Below are positions 1 through 6,107 of a stretch of DNA of 7,361 nt, in pieces; the stretch's first letter is position 1, and each line of letters starts with the position of its first letter. Below the pieces are notes generated by a model. The model worked only from the letters and a program-made list of their open reading frames with translations, was not told the origin of the DNA and ran no database searches. The stretch covers positions 1-7,361 of the forward strand of contig JAKLHH010000353.1 of the NCBI GenBank assembly GCA_022710245.1. The letters run 5' to 3'. The stretch comes from Myxococcota bacterium (GTDB lineage Bacteria > Myxococcota > Polyangia > GCA-2747355 > JAKLHH01). The position numbers were made by a program, and so were the translations under genes.

Positions 1-265
1 CGCGGAAGACCTTCGCCCGCTCGCCGCCCGCGTCGAGCTGCAGGGCGCACCCCATGTGGACGCCCGAGTAGGGCGCGTAGGAGCTCTTCAGGGCGCGGAA
101 GGCCGGCAGGAGCAGCGGCTCGACGCGGCCGAGGCGCTCGCGCACGTCCTTCTGGGTGACCTTGCCCCGGGCCGCGGGAGCAGCGGACAGCGCCGGGGCC
201 GCGAGGAGCGGCCGCGGGAGCAGCGCCGCGAGGAGCAGCAGGCCGATGGTGGCTCTGGGGGTCAC
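1..265 (-). CDS. Exported protein with cytidine deaminase-like N-terminus (partial)
   Basis: The frame is open from a GTG at 263-265 to the left edge, giving 88 residues; the C-terminal part is outside the window. Residues 1-30 look like a Sec signal peptide: a short TPR n-region, a Leu/Ala-rich core and small residues (LLAAPALSAAPA) before likely cleavage. Residues ~63-80 read SYAPYSGVHMGCALQLDA, which resembles the N-terminal substrate-side motif of zinc-dependent cytidine deaminases (typically A-Y-x-P-Y-S-x-F-x-V-G-A-A-L). In that family the zinc-binding His/Cys-Ala-Glu and PCxxC motifs come later, so catalytic competence cannot be judged here. No clear Shine-Dalgarno precedes the GTG and no ATG was found nearby in frame, so the start is only moderately secure. 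The gene follows the MopE-repeat gene on the same strand after a 136-base gap containing a hairpin, so it may have its own promoter. The deaminase assignment rests on one short motif; another exported protein with a chance match is possible. Confidence 0.6.
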   Translation of the reverse strand, partial: MTPRATIGLLLLAALLPRPLLAAPALSAAPAARGKVTQKDVRERLGRVEPLLLPAFRALKSSYAPYSGVHMGCALQLDAGGERAKVFR

Positions 266-401
266 GCGGTGAGCAGGAGCAAGGCACGTGCCCTGCAGCC
301 GACTCTTTCGCTTCAACGCGTTACGAGCTCGACCCGGGTTCGAATGCCGGAGGGCGGCGACTACCCCGGTAGCTGCTGGCTAGCAGCCGAGCTACCGCGC
401 G
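266..401. other. Intergenic gap between two minus-strand genes
   Basis: This stretch separates the stop of the MopE-repeat gene from the GTG of the deaminase-like gene. It holds a strong hairpin (listed separately) next to the upstream gene's stop. No convincing -35/-10 pair for the downstream gene and no complete RNA gene was found. A short piece at 334-350 looks like a tRNA T-arm but lacks the rest of a tRNA. Confidence 0.6.
367..397 (-). terminator. Hairpin after the MopE-repeat gene, possible terminator
   Basis: CGGTAGCT at 367-374 is perfectly complementary to AGCTACCG at 390-397. Inside it, 375-378 pairs with 384-387, leaving a 5-base loop and a 2-base bulge at 388-389, for about 12 base pairs in all. 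It starts five bases beyond the stop codon (402-404) of the minus-strand gene, the expected place for a transcription end or an mRNA 3'-stabilising structure. There is no T-run after it on either strand, so it is not a textbook intrinsic terminator. Confidence 0.4.
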
Positions 402-2732
402 CTACCGTCCCTGGCGAGGTCCGCGCCGGCGCGCGGCGACGAGGACGGCGAGCAGCAGCAGCAGCGCGCCGCCCAGCCCCGCGCCCGGCGTGGCGCTGAC
501 GCCACAGCCGCAGCCCCCGCCCTCGTCCACGCAGCTGTCGTCCACCTTGCCGTTGCCGTCGTTGTCCTTGCCGTCGCAGAGCTCGGTCGCGCCGGGGTGG
601 CTCTTCGGGTCGGTGTCGTCGTTGTCCCAGTTGCTGCAGCGCGGTCCGACGCCGTAGCCGTCGCCGTCCTGGTCCTCGCAGAGCGGGCAGCCCTCGTCGA
701 TGCTGCCGTCGCAGTTGTTGTCCTTGCCGTCGCCGCAGAGCTCGGGCATCCAGGGGTTGAGCGAGGGGTCGGCGTCGTCGCAGTCCTGCTGCCCGCAGCC
801 CTTGCCGCTCGGCCAGCCGTCGCCGTCCTTGTCCGTGCAGTCCACCCCCGTGCAGCCCTCGTCGACGGTGCCGTTGCAGTTGTTGTCGACCTTGTCCCCG
901 CAGACCTCCTCGGCCCAGGGGTGCACCGCCGGGTTATTGTCGTCGCAGTCCTGGATCTTGCACGCCTTGCCGCTCGGCCAGCCGTCGCCGTCCTTGTCCA
1001 CGCAGTCGACGCCCGGGCAGCCGTCGTCGACGGTGCCGTTGCAGTTGCCGTCCTTGCCGTCGCCGCAGACCTCCTTGGCGCCGGGGTAGATCGCCGGGTC
1101 GCTGTCGTTGCAGTCGGGCTGCTTCGGCTTCACGTCGCCGACGAACCAGCCGTCGCCGTCGGTGTCCACCTTGCTGCTGCAGCCCTCGTCGGTCCAGCCG
1201 TTGCAGTTGTTGTCGATCCCGTCGCCGCAGACCTCCTTGCCACCGGGCCCGACGAAGAAGTCGTGGTCGTTGCAGTCCTGCTGGCCGGGGCAGCCCTTGC
1301 CGGCGCCGTAGCCGTCGAGGTCCTCGTCGACGCACTGCCGGCCGGGGCAGCCGTCGTCGGGGATCTTGTCGCAGTTGTCGTCCTTGTTGTCGCCGCAGAC
1401 CTCGGCCGCGCCCGGGAAGATCGCCTTGCTGGTGTCGTCGCAGTCGGCGAGGACGCAGTCCTTGCCCACGCCCCAGCCGTCACCGTCCTTGTCCACGCAG
1501 TCGACGCCCGGACAGCCATCGTCGACGGTGAGGTTGCAGTTGTTGTCGAGCTTGTCGCCGCAGACCTCCTGCGCGCCGGGGTGCACCGCCGGGTCGCTGT
1601 CGTCGCAGTCGAGCGGCCCCTGGCAGTCGGGCCCGACGCTGGTGCTGTCCTTGTCCTGGTCGACGCACCCCGTGGTGGCGCCCTCCTCGGTCTTCACCGT
1701 CAGCGGGCTGCTCAGGTTGTTCGCCTCGTTCGGCTCGCTGATGAAGTCGTCGGGGTCGGCCTGCACGTAGGAGAGGAAGCTCCCCTTCGGGGCGTTCGCG
1801 CGCTCGAAGGTGAGGCTCGTGCAGGCGCCCGCGTCGAGGCTCGCCACCGCCTTGACCAGGTCGCCTGGCTCGCCCTGCATGGGCGGCTGCTTGGGCCGGT
1901 TGAAGTAGACGTCGACGTAGAACTTGCTCACCGAGGCGGTGCCCTTGTTGCACACCTTGACCAGGTAGGTCACCGCGGAGCCCGCGACCTTGGCCTCGAA
2001 AGAGGCGATCTCGAGGTCGGGGTTGTTGAGCACGTAGACGATCGGATCGGGCGTGTTGTTGCCCTCGCGACACTCCTCGACGAACTCGCCGCTGTCCACC
2101 CGGCACCAGGCCTTGAAGGTGCCGTTCGGGCGCAGGCCGCCGTCGACCTGCACGTCGGCGCAGGTCGCGCCGCCCGGCGGCGGATCGGGAGGGCTGTAGA
2201 CCCACGGCCCGAGGGTGGCGATGGACTTGAAGATGTCGCCCATCTCGACGCCCGGCGGCGCGCTCCCGCGATCGTGCCAGAAGCCGACGCGGAACTTCTT
2301 GCCCGCCATGCTCCCCTTGTTGCAGACCGTGGCCTTGTAGGTCACCGAGGCGCCCTGCGTCTGCACGTCCCAGCTCTTGATATAGAGGTCGGGGCCGACG
2401 CAGACCTCCAGCGGGCCGGCGACCGACGCCTCCACCCGCGCGTAGCTCTGGTAGAGCCCGATCGGCGCGTTGCTCCAGACCACCGTCGAGGTCGGGCAGC
2501 CGCCGCCGCTGCTGATGGTCTGGGTCTGGTCGGGCTTGGTGGCGGCCACCGGCGCCGAGCCGAGGTTGTGGAAGAGCTCGGCGAGGCTCGAGCCGTTGTC
2601 GCAGACCTCGAGGAGGTAGCTCACCTCCTGCTCCTTGACGACGGCGCCGAAGCTCTTGATCGCGGCCTGCGCGAGGGCGACGGAGGGGAGCAGAGCCAGG
2701 GCGGCGAGCACCAGCGAGGGACAGCGACGCAT
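402..2732 (-). CDS. MYXO-CTERM-type surface protein with CARDB-like and MopE-like repeats
   Basis: This 776-residue protein is predicted to be exported and held at the cell surface. Residues 1-23 form a signal peptide (MRRCPSLVLAALALLPSVALA). Residues ~24-348 hold three CARDB-like adhesion-type domains: the second and third share VTYxxxVCNKG and end in ExxEGNN or EPNEANN, while the first is degenerate. Residues 356-736 are seven tandem MopE-type putative metal-binding repeats (DxDGDG, DCDD, CGDxxDNNCNG, DExC). The tail has C741 and C743, a hydrophobic stretch and ARRRGPRQGR, matching the MYXO-CTERM pattern that in myxobacteria is cut by a dedicated sorting protease. ATG at 2732 is preferred because GAGGTG lies just upstream; a GTG at 2738 would overlap that site and add two residues. 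A sigma70-like promoter precedes it. It is divergent from the PEGA/lipoprotein operon. Metal binding and adhesion are family inferences; the ligand is unknown. Confidence 0.88.
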   Translation of the reverse strand: MRRCPSLVLAALALLPSVALAQAAIKSFGAVVKEQEVSYLLEVCDNGSSLAELFHNLGSAPVAATKPDQTQTISSGGGCPTSTVVWSNAPIGLYQSYARVEASVAGPLEVCVGPDLYIKSWDVQTQGASVTYKATVCNKGSMAGKKFRVGFWHDRGSAPPGVEMGDIFKSIATLGPWVYSPPDPPPGGATCADVQVDGGLRPNGTFKAWCRVDSGEFVEECREGNNTPDPIVYVLNNPDLEIASFEAKVAGSAVTYLVKVCNKGTASVSKFYVDVYFNRPKQPPMQGEPGDLVKAVASLDAGACTSLTFERANAPKGSFLSYVQADPDDFISEPNEANNLSSPLTVKTEEGATTGCVDQDKDSTSVGPDCQGPLDCDDSDPAVHPGAQEVCGDKLDNNCNLTVDDGCPGVDCVDKDGDGWGVGKDCVLADCDDTSKAIFPGAAEVCGDNKDDNCDKIPDDGCPGRQCVDEDLDGYGAGKGCPGQQDCNDHDFFVGPGGKEVCGDGIDNNCNGWTDEGCSSKVDTDGDGWFVGDVKPKQPDCNDSDPAIYPGAKEVCGDGKDGNCNGTVDDGCPGVDCVDKDGDGWPSGKACKIQDCDDNNPAVHPWAEEVCGDKVDNNCNGTVDEGCTGVDCTDKDGDGWPSGKGCGQQDCDDADPSLNPWMPELCGDGKDNNCDGSIDEGCPLCEDQDGDGYGVGPRCSNWDNDDTDPKSHPGATELCDGKDNDGNGKVDDSCVDEGGGCGCGVSATPGAGLGGALLLLLAVLVAARRRGPRQGR
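525..1667 (-). repeat. Seven tandem MopE-like six-cysteine repeats (coding)
   Basis: Seven units of about 52-57 residues (roughly 156-171 bases) follow each other without linkers. In protein order they span residues 356-408, 409-464, 465-521, 522-574, 575-628, 629-684 and 685-736. The full unit carries six cysteines: before DKDGDG (C1), after the GK turn (C2), in DCDD (C3), in VCGD (C4), in NNCNG (C5) and in DEGC (C6). Unit 4 lacks C1 and C2; unit 7 lacks C3 and C5. Unit 1 has a weakened acidic loop (DQDKDSTS). The acidic DxDxDG and DNNxNGxxDE loops resemble calcium-binding loops. Confidence 0.9.
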
Positions 2733-2735
2733 GAG

Positions 2736-2741
2736 CACCTC
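2736..2741 (-). promoter_or_regulatory. Ribosome binding site that sets the MopE-repeat gene start
   Basis: On the minus strand GAGGTG is followed by CTC and then ATG at 2732, placing GAGG five bases from that ATG. The alternative GTG start at 2738 lies inside this site, which argues against its use. Confidence 0.6.
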
Positions 2742-2747
2742 GGATCA

Positions 2748-2776
2748 ACGGTACCGGCGCCGACGCGGACCGTCAA
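2748..2776 (-). promoter_or_regulatory. Sigma70-like promoter for the MopE-repeat gene
   Basis: On the minus strand TTGACG (2771-2776, five of six matches to TTGACA) is separated by exactly 17 bases from TACCGT (2748-2753, three of six matches to TATAAT). Transcription would start near 2741, leaving a very short leader. A near-inverted repeat, 2750-2759 against 2779-2788 with one mismatch, flanks and overlaps these elements and could be an operator. A second TTGACG at 2798-2803 has no good -10 at the right distance. Confidence 0.45.
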
Positions 2777-2846
2777 CTCGCCGGTGCCGCACCGCGGCGT
2801 CAAGATCTGGCCTCGGCGCGTGCGCAGCGGTACTCTAGGGCCAAGC

Positions 2847-4109
2847 ATGCGCTTTGCGTCCTCCAAGGGCTGGATCGCCCTCGGCACCCTCGCTGCCTTT
2901 CTCTCCGCCTCGGTGGCGGCCGCCGAGCCGACCCGGGTCGTCGTCCTGCTCACCGGCGACGGAGAGGCGCTGGTGCCGGCCGCGTCCGTCGGGCGCGCGC
3001 TGATGCTCCGCCTGGCCCGCTCGAAGAAGCGCACCGTGCGGCTCGCCTACCTGGCCCCGGAGCTGCCGATCCCGAAGGCGCTCAAGGCGCAGGAGTCGAA
3101 GGCAGCCAAGCTGCTGAAGAAGGCGCACGCCGCCTTCGAGATGATGGAGTACGACAAGGTCAAGACCCAGACCGAGGAGGCGCTCAAGCTGTACAAGGCG
3201 CTGCTCAAGGCGGGTGTGCCGAGCGACGGCTACGTGCAGGCGCTCCATCTCCTCGCGGCGGCCTCCCAGCTGCAGGGCGAGAGCAAGCTCGCCTACCGGG
3301 CGATGAACGACGCGATGCTCTTCGATCCCCGCCCGCCGTCGAAGAAGCTCTTCAACCCGACGGTGCAGGAGTTCTACGAGCAGGTGCGCGCCGAGGCCCC
3401 CGCGCACGGCACGCTGGCGCTCGGCAGCACGCCGCCCGCGCTGGTCTGGCTCAACGGCGAGCTGCACGGCCCCGCGACCGGCAAGGTCAGCCTGCGCTCC
3501 GGGCTCTACCTGGTGCGCTTCTACGCGCCGGGCTGCGCGCCGCTGCAGAAGTGGATGCGCGTCAAGGCGCACGAGGAGCGGCGGCTCGCGCCGACGCTGC
3601 AGCGCGACGAGGCGCCGGAGAACGAGGTCAACGCCAAGCTGCGCGAGGAGGGCAAGGCGCAGGAGCCGGGCACCGCCGTCAGCCAGGTGCTCCTCGACCT
3701 GGGCGCCGACGAGCTGGTCCTGCTCAACCCGGGCAAGGGCTGCACCCCGGCGCGCTGCACGGTGCACCTGCACTGGGCCAAGGAGGGGCGCTGGGACCGG
3801 AACCGCAAGGCCACCTTCAGCGGCCAGCCCGAGCAGACCGTCGCCGACCTCCTCGGGGTGAAGCTCGAGGTGGCGCAGCCGCCGGAGCGGCCGAAGGGCG
3901 ATCCCACCGTCTCCAGCGAGCGCGCCTGCACCCTCGACAGCCAGTGCTTCATGAACGAGCGCTGCAAGAACGGGCGCTGCGTGCTGCCGCGACCCGTGAC
4001 CCGCACCTGGTGGTTCTGGACGCTGATGGGCGTCGGCGTGGCGGGCATCACGCTCGCCATCGTGCTGCCGCTGACGGGACCGGCTCGCCCGGTGATCGAG
4101 GTCCGATGA
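2847..4109 (+). CDS. PEGA-like exported protein with C-terminal membrane anchor
   Basis: This 420-residue protein starts at the ATG after AGGG (2837-2840). Residues 1-26 are a signal peptide ending SVAAA. Residues ~75-185 are helical and TPR-like (KAHAAFEMMEYDKVKTQTEEAL), an arrangement common in myxobacterial PEGA proteins. Residues ~187-252 resemble a PEGA domain: GTLALGSTPPALVWLNGEL, then SGLYLVRFYAPG. Residues ~275-345 are an unassigned domain with a CxxxxC pair (C299, C304). A compact four-cysteine cluster follows (C361, C367, C373, C378; CxxDxxC...CKNGRC), similar to short Dickkopf-like clusters in myxobacterial secreted proteins. Residues ~387-410 form a membrane segment beginning TWWFW, with a short tail. 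The bulk is therefore probably periplasmic, anchored by the C-terminal segment. The stop overlaps the next start (ATGA), so the lipoprotein is likely co-translated. Only a weak -10 (TACTCT, 2831-2836) is visible. PEGA domains are usually surface or polysaccharide-associated; the function here is unknown. Confidence 0.85.
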   Translation: MRFASSKGWIALGTLAAFLSASVAAAEPTRVVVLLTGDGEALVPAASVGRALMLRLARSKKRTVRLAYLAPELPIPKALKAQESKAAKLLKKAHAAFEMMEYDKVKTQTEEALKLYKALLKAGVPSDGYVQALHLLAAASQLQGESKLAYRAMNDAMLFDPRPPSKKLFNPTVQEFYEQVRAEAPAHGTLALGSTPPALVWLNGELHGPATGKVSLRSGLYLVRFYAPGCAPLQKWMRVKAHEERRLAPTLQRDEAPENEVNAKLREEGKAQEPGTAVSQVLLDLGADELVLLNPGKGCTPARCTVHLHWAKEGRWDRNRKATFSGQPEQTVADLLGVKLEVAQPPERPKGDPTVSSERACTLDSQCFMNERCKNGRCVLPRPVTRTWWFWTLMGVGVAGITLAIVLPLTGPARPVIEVR

Positions 4110-4195
4110 TTGGCTCGGCTTCGATGATTGGCTCGGCTTCGAGGACTGGCTCGGCTTCGAGGACTGGCTCGGCTTCGAGGACTGGCTCGGCTTCG
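4106..4195 (+). repeat. Five perfect 18-bp tandem repeats across a start codon
   Basis: Five head-to-tail 18-base units begin at 4106, 4124, 4142, 4160 and 4178. The last 12 bases, TGGCTCGGCTTC plus flanking G, are essentially constant. The first two units begin ATGATTGG and the last three AGGACTGG, and each class is identical within itself. The array encodes MIGSAS twice and RTGSAS three times. The next bases, AGGATCGTC, look like the start of a sixth, diverged unit. Because 18 is divisible by three, copy-number change would keep the frame. There are no spacers, so this is a minisatellite-type array and not a CRISPR. Confidence 0.95.
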
Positions 4196-5473
4196 AGGAT
4201 CGTCGTGCTCGGGCTGGCGCTCGCGCTGGGCGGCGGCTGCGGCGAGAAGTCCCTCGAGGTCAAGGGCGCGCTCGATCGCGTCATCGGCGAGACGATCACC
4301 CTCGAGCTGACGCAGGGCGAGAAGGCCTTCAACGGCGAGCTGACGCTGCGCGCGGCCGACAACACCAGCTTCAAGGGCGCCGACCTCAAGCTCGACAAGA
4401 AGAGCGACCGGCTGCTCAGCTTCAGCCTGCCGCCCGGGATCGCCGCCGGGAGCGCCACCGCCCAGCTCGGCCGGAGCGGCGACGGCTCGCTCTACGAGGT
4501 CACGCTCCACGTCAACCGCCTGCTCCTCACCCTCGACGAGAAGGGCACGCTCGAGAGCTGGCCGCTCGCGCCGGCGACGCTGGGCAAGAGCTCGCAGTCG
4601 GTGGGCACGGCCGGCGGCCGGCTGGCGATCAGCAACGCCGGCGGCGAGGCCGCGCTCGCCGCCAGCGACCAGGTGCGGCTGCTCGGGCTCGGCCCCGAGG
4701 TCAAGGACGTCACCGCCGGGATCCAGCAGACCGGCGTGCTCGCGCTCGCCGCCATCTCCGGGGGCGCCCTGGTCGCCACCGATCAGTCGCTGATCCTCTT
4801 CCGCTTCGCCAAGGGCCAGCAGACGACGCAGACCGCGACCCCCTTCAAGGGCGCGCGGGCCGTGGCGACGAGCAGCGCCGGCGACCTCGCGGTGGTGCTC
4901 TCCGCCTGCGACACCACCAGCGACGGGACCGCCGACGCCGACTGCCTGACCGAGGTCGCGATCGGCGCCTCCGCGCTGACCCCCGGCCGGCAGACCGTGC
5001 TCGACAGCACGCCGGGGGCGACCAGCGTCGCGCTCTCCGCCGACGGCAAGCAGGCGGTCGTCGCCGACAGCGAGGTCGTCTACGGCCTCTACCTCGGCGC
5101 CTCGCCGGCCAGGGTGAGCTCGCTCAAGTGGACCTTCGAGAAGGCCGCCTTCACCGCGCAGCCGATCGGGCTCGACCGCGCGCCGGCCACGGTGAGCGGG
5201 CAGGCGGTGGAGCTCTTCGCCGCCGCCGAGAAGGCCAAGAGCCAGCTCCTGCTCCTCGCCTTCAGCCCCAGCACCAACGACCTGATCGCGCTCGCCGCGG
5301 TGACCCTGCCCGAGGCGCCCGCCGCGCTCAGCTTCGGGCGGCGCACCGAGCTCTACGTCGCCGCGAGCAAGACGCTCTACACCCTCGACGCGGGGCTCGC
5401 CGCGCCGGCGGTGAGCAAGCTCGAGGCGATCACTCCGGGCAACGCCATCACCGCGCTCAGCGTCCAGCCCTGA
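4106..5473 (+). CDS. Predicted lipoprotein with beta-propeller-like domain
   Basis: This 455-residue protein starts at an ATG overlapping the upstream stop, with GAGG four bases before it (4098-4101). The second ATG at 4124 has no such site. The first 30 residues are five copies of a six-residue repeat. They are followed by R31, a hydrophobic core (IVVLGLALALGGG) and C45, a plausible lipobox cysteine although the -3 residue is Gly instead of the usual Leu. Residues ~50-140 look like an Ig/IPT-type beta domain (GETITLELTQGEKAFNGELT). Residues ~150-455 contain recurring short beta-rich blades such as SVALSADGKQAVVADS and LSFGRRTELYVAASKTLYTLD, resembling a degenerate WD40/YVTN-type propeller. 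It probably acts at the periplasmic face of a membrane beside the PEGA-like partner encoded upstream. No enzyme motif was recognised. If translation began further in, the long n-region would be lost, so the true start deserves attention. Confidence 0.82.
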   Translation: MIGSASMIGSASRTGSASRTGSASRTGSASRIVVLGLALALGGGCGEKSLEVKGALDRVIGETITLELTQGEKAFNGELTLRAADNTSFKGADLKLDKKSDRLLSFSLPPGIAAGSATAQLGRSGDGSLYEVTLHVNRLLLTLDEKGTLESWPLAPATLGKSSQSVGTAGGRLAISNAGGEAALAASDQVRLLGLGPEVKDVTAGIQQTGVLALAAISGGALVATDQSLILFRFAKGQQTTQTATPFKGARAVATSSAGDLAVVLSACDTTSDGTADADCLTEVAIGASALTPGRQTVLDSTPGATSVALSADGKQAVVADSEVVYGLYLGASPARVSSLKWTFEKAAFTAQPIGLDRAPATVSGQAVELFAAAEKAKSQLLLLAFSPSTNDLIALAAVTLPEAPAALSFGRRTELYVAASKTLYTLDAGLAAPAVSKLEAITPGNAITALSVQP

Positions 5474-5516
5474 GCGCTCGTTCTCGCCCTCACCAGCGCC
5501 CTCGCGGCTGATCGCC

Positions 5517-5551
5517 CGCGTGCCGGCGCCGCTCCCGCCGGCCCGCACGCG
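5517..5551 (+). terminator. GC-rich hairpin after the lipoprotein gene
   Basis: GCCGGCG at 5522-5528 pairs perfectly with CGCCGGC at 5536-5542 around a 7-base loop. CGCGT at 5517-5521 pairs with ACGCG at 5547-5551, with four unpaired bases on the 3' side. It lies 43 bases after the stop of the operon. No T-run follows, so termination by this element alone is uncertain. Confidence 0.35.
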
Positions 5552-5581
5552 CTGAGCGACCGCGCCTCCGATCTGAGCCCG

Positions 5582-5602
5582 CGTCGCCGGGCCGGGGCGA
5601 CG
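5582..5602. promoter_or_regulatory. Perfect inverted repeat upstream of the deoxyribosyltransferase-like gene
   Basis: CGTCGCC at 5582-5588 and GGCGACG at 5596-5602 form a perfect 7-bp inverted repeat with a 7-base centre. It abuts the -35 element of the next promoter, the position of many repressor or activator sites. It could equally be a second transcription-end hairpin for the operon upstream; only two T follow it. Confidence 0.3.
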
Positions 5603-5631
5603 TTGCAGCCGGCCCGGACCACCGCTATGCT
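5603..5631 (+). promoter_or_regulatory. Sigma70-like promoter, probably giving a leaderless mRNA
   Basis: TTGCAG (5603-5608, three of six matches to TTGACA) and TATGCT (5626-5631, four of six matches to TATAAT) are 17 bases apart. A start about seven to nine bases after the -10 falls at 5638-5640, on or beside the ATG at 5640. No Shine-Dalgarno is present between the -10 and that ATG. Confidence 0.45.
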
Positions 5632-5639
5632 GCGACCCG

Positions 5640-6104
5640 ATGCGCGTGATCGTTCCACCTGACCCGCTCCTTCTCGCGACTGAAGAGCGGTCGATCTTCC
5701 TCGCCGGCTCGATCGCGATGGGCAACGCCGAGCCCTGGCAGGAGGCGCTGATCGAGGCGCTGCGCTCCTTCGACGTGGTGATCCTGAACCCACGCCGCCC
5801 CGCCTGGGACGCGAGCTGGGTGCAATCGATCGCCAACCCGACCTTTCGCGAGCAGGTCGAGTGGGAGCTGGCGGCGCAGGAGCTCGCCACGCTGGTGGTG
5901 ATGTACTTCGCGCCGAGCACGCAGGCGCCGATCACGCTCCTCGAGCTCGGGCTCCTCGCGCGGAGCGGCAAGCTCATCGTCTGTTGCCCCGAGGGCTTCT
6001 GGCGCAAGGGCAACGTGGACGTGGTCTGCGCGCGCCTCGGCGTCGAGCAGGTCGACAGCCTCGATGCCCTCGCTCGGGCCGCGCTGCGACGGCTCACGCC
6101 CTGA
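5640..6104 (+). CDS. Nucleoside 2-deoxyribosyltransferase-like protein
   Basis: This 154-residue protein has the length and motif order of the small nucleoside 2-deoxyribosyltransferase-like family (Rossmann-like fold): IFLAGSI at 19-25, NPRRPAW at 50-56, QVEWELAAQELATLVVMYF at 72-90, ITLLELGLL at 98-106 and CCPEGFWRKGNVDVVC at 115-130. Characterised members move or hydrolyse the base on a (deoxy)nucleoside through a glutamate nucleophile; E102 in LELG is the likely equivalent. Many bacterial members of this subfamily are uncharacterised and may act on other N-glycosides, so the substrate is open. There is no signal peptide, implying the cytoplasm. It appears to be a single-gene transcription unit with its own promoter, converging on the response-regulator gene with three bases between stop codons. 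Start choice rests on the first ATG after the predicted promoter. Confidence 0.8.
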   Translation: MRVIVPPDPLLLATEERSIFLAGSIAMGNAEPWQEALIEALRSFDVVILNPRRPAWDASWVQSIANPTFREQVEWELAAQELATLVVMYFAPSTQAPITLLELGLLARSGKLIVCCPEGFWRKGNVDVVCARLGVEQVDSLDALARAALRRLTP

Positions 6105-6107
6105 TCC

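Noticed and set aside
334..350. tRNA T-arm-like sequence (CCGGG, TTCGAAT, GCCGG)
   Set aside because: The closing pair is G-G, and no matching acceptor stem, D-arm or anticodon arm was found around it on either strand. It might be a chance match or an att-like remnant, but nothing supports that.
2831..2836. TACTCT as a firm -10 for the PEGA/lipoprotein operon
   Set aside because: Only three of six matches, no good -35 at 16-18 bases, and the implied start would fall at the ribosome binding site. Kept only as a weak note.
597..2846. Open frame extending 750 codons upstream of the PEGA-like gene's ATG
   Set aside because: It is Val/Ala/Leu-rich shadow sequence antisense to the MopE repeats. 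The ATG at 2847 has a ribosome binding site and a signal peptide right after it.
4106..4195. 18-bp repeats as a CRISPR array
   Set aside because: The units are contiguous with no spacers and are in frame with a coding sequence.
3521..6097. An 858-codon open frame on the minus strand antisense to three genes
   Set aside because: Its product is low-complexity Arg/Ala/Gly/Leu-rich sequence with no domain. The opposite strand carries signal peptides, a lipobox, recognisable domains and coupled starts. Such frames arise from strong GC bias at third positions.
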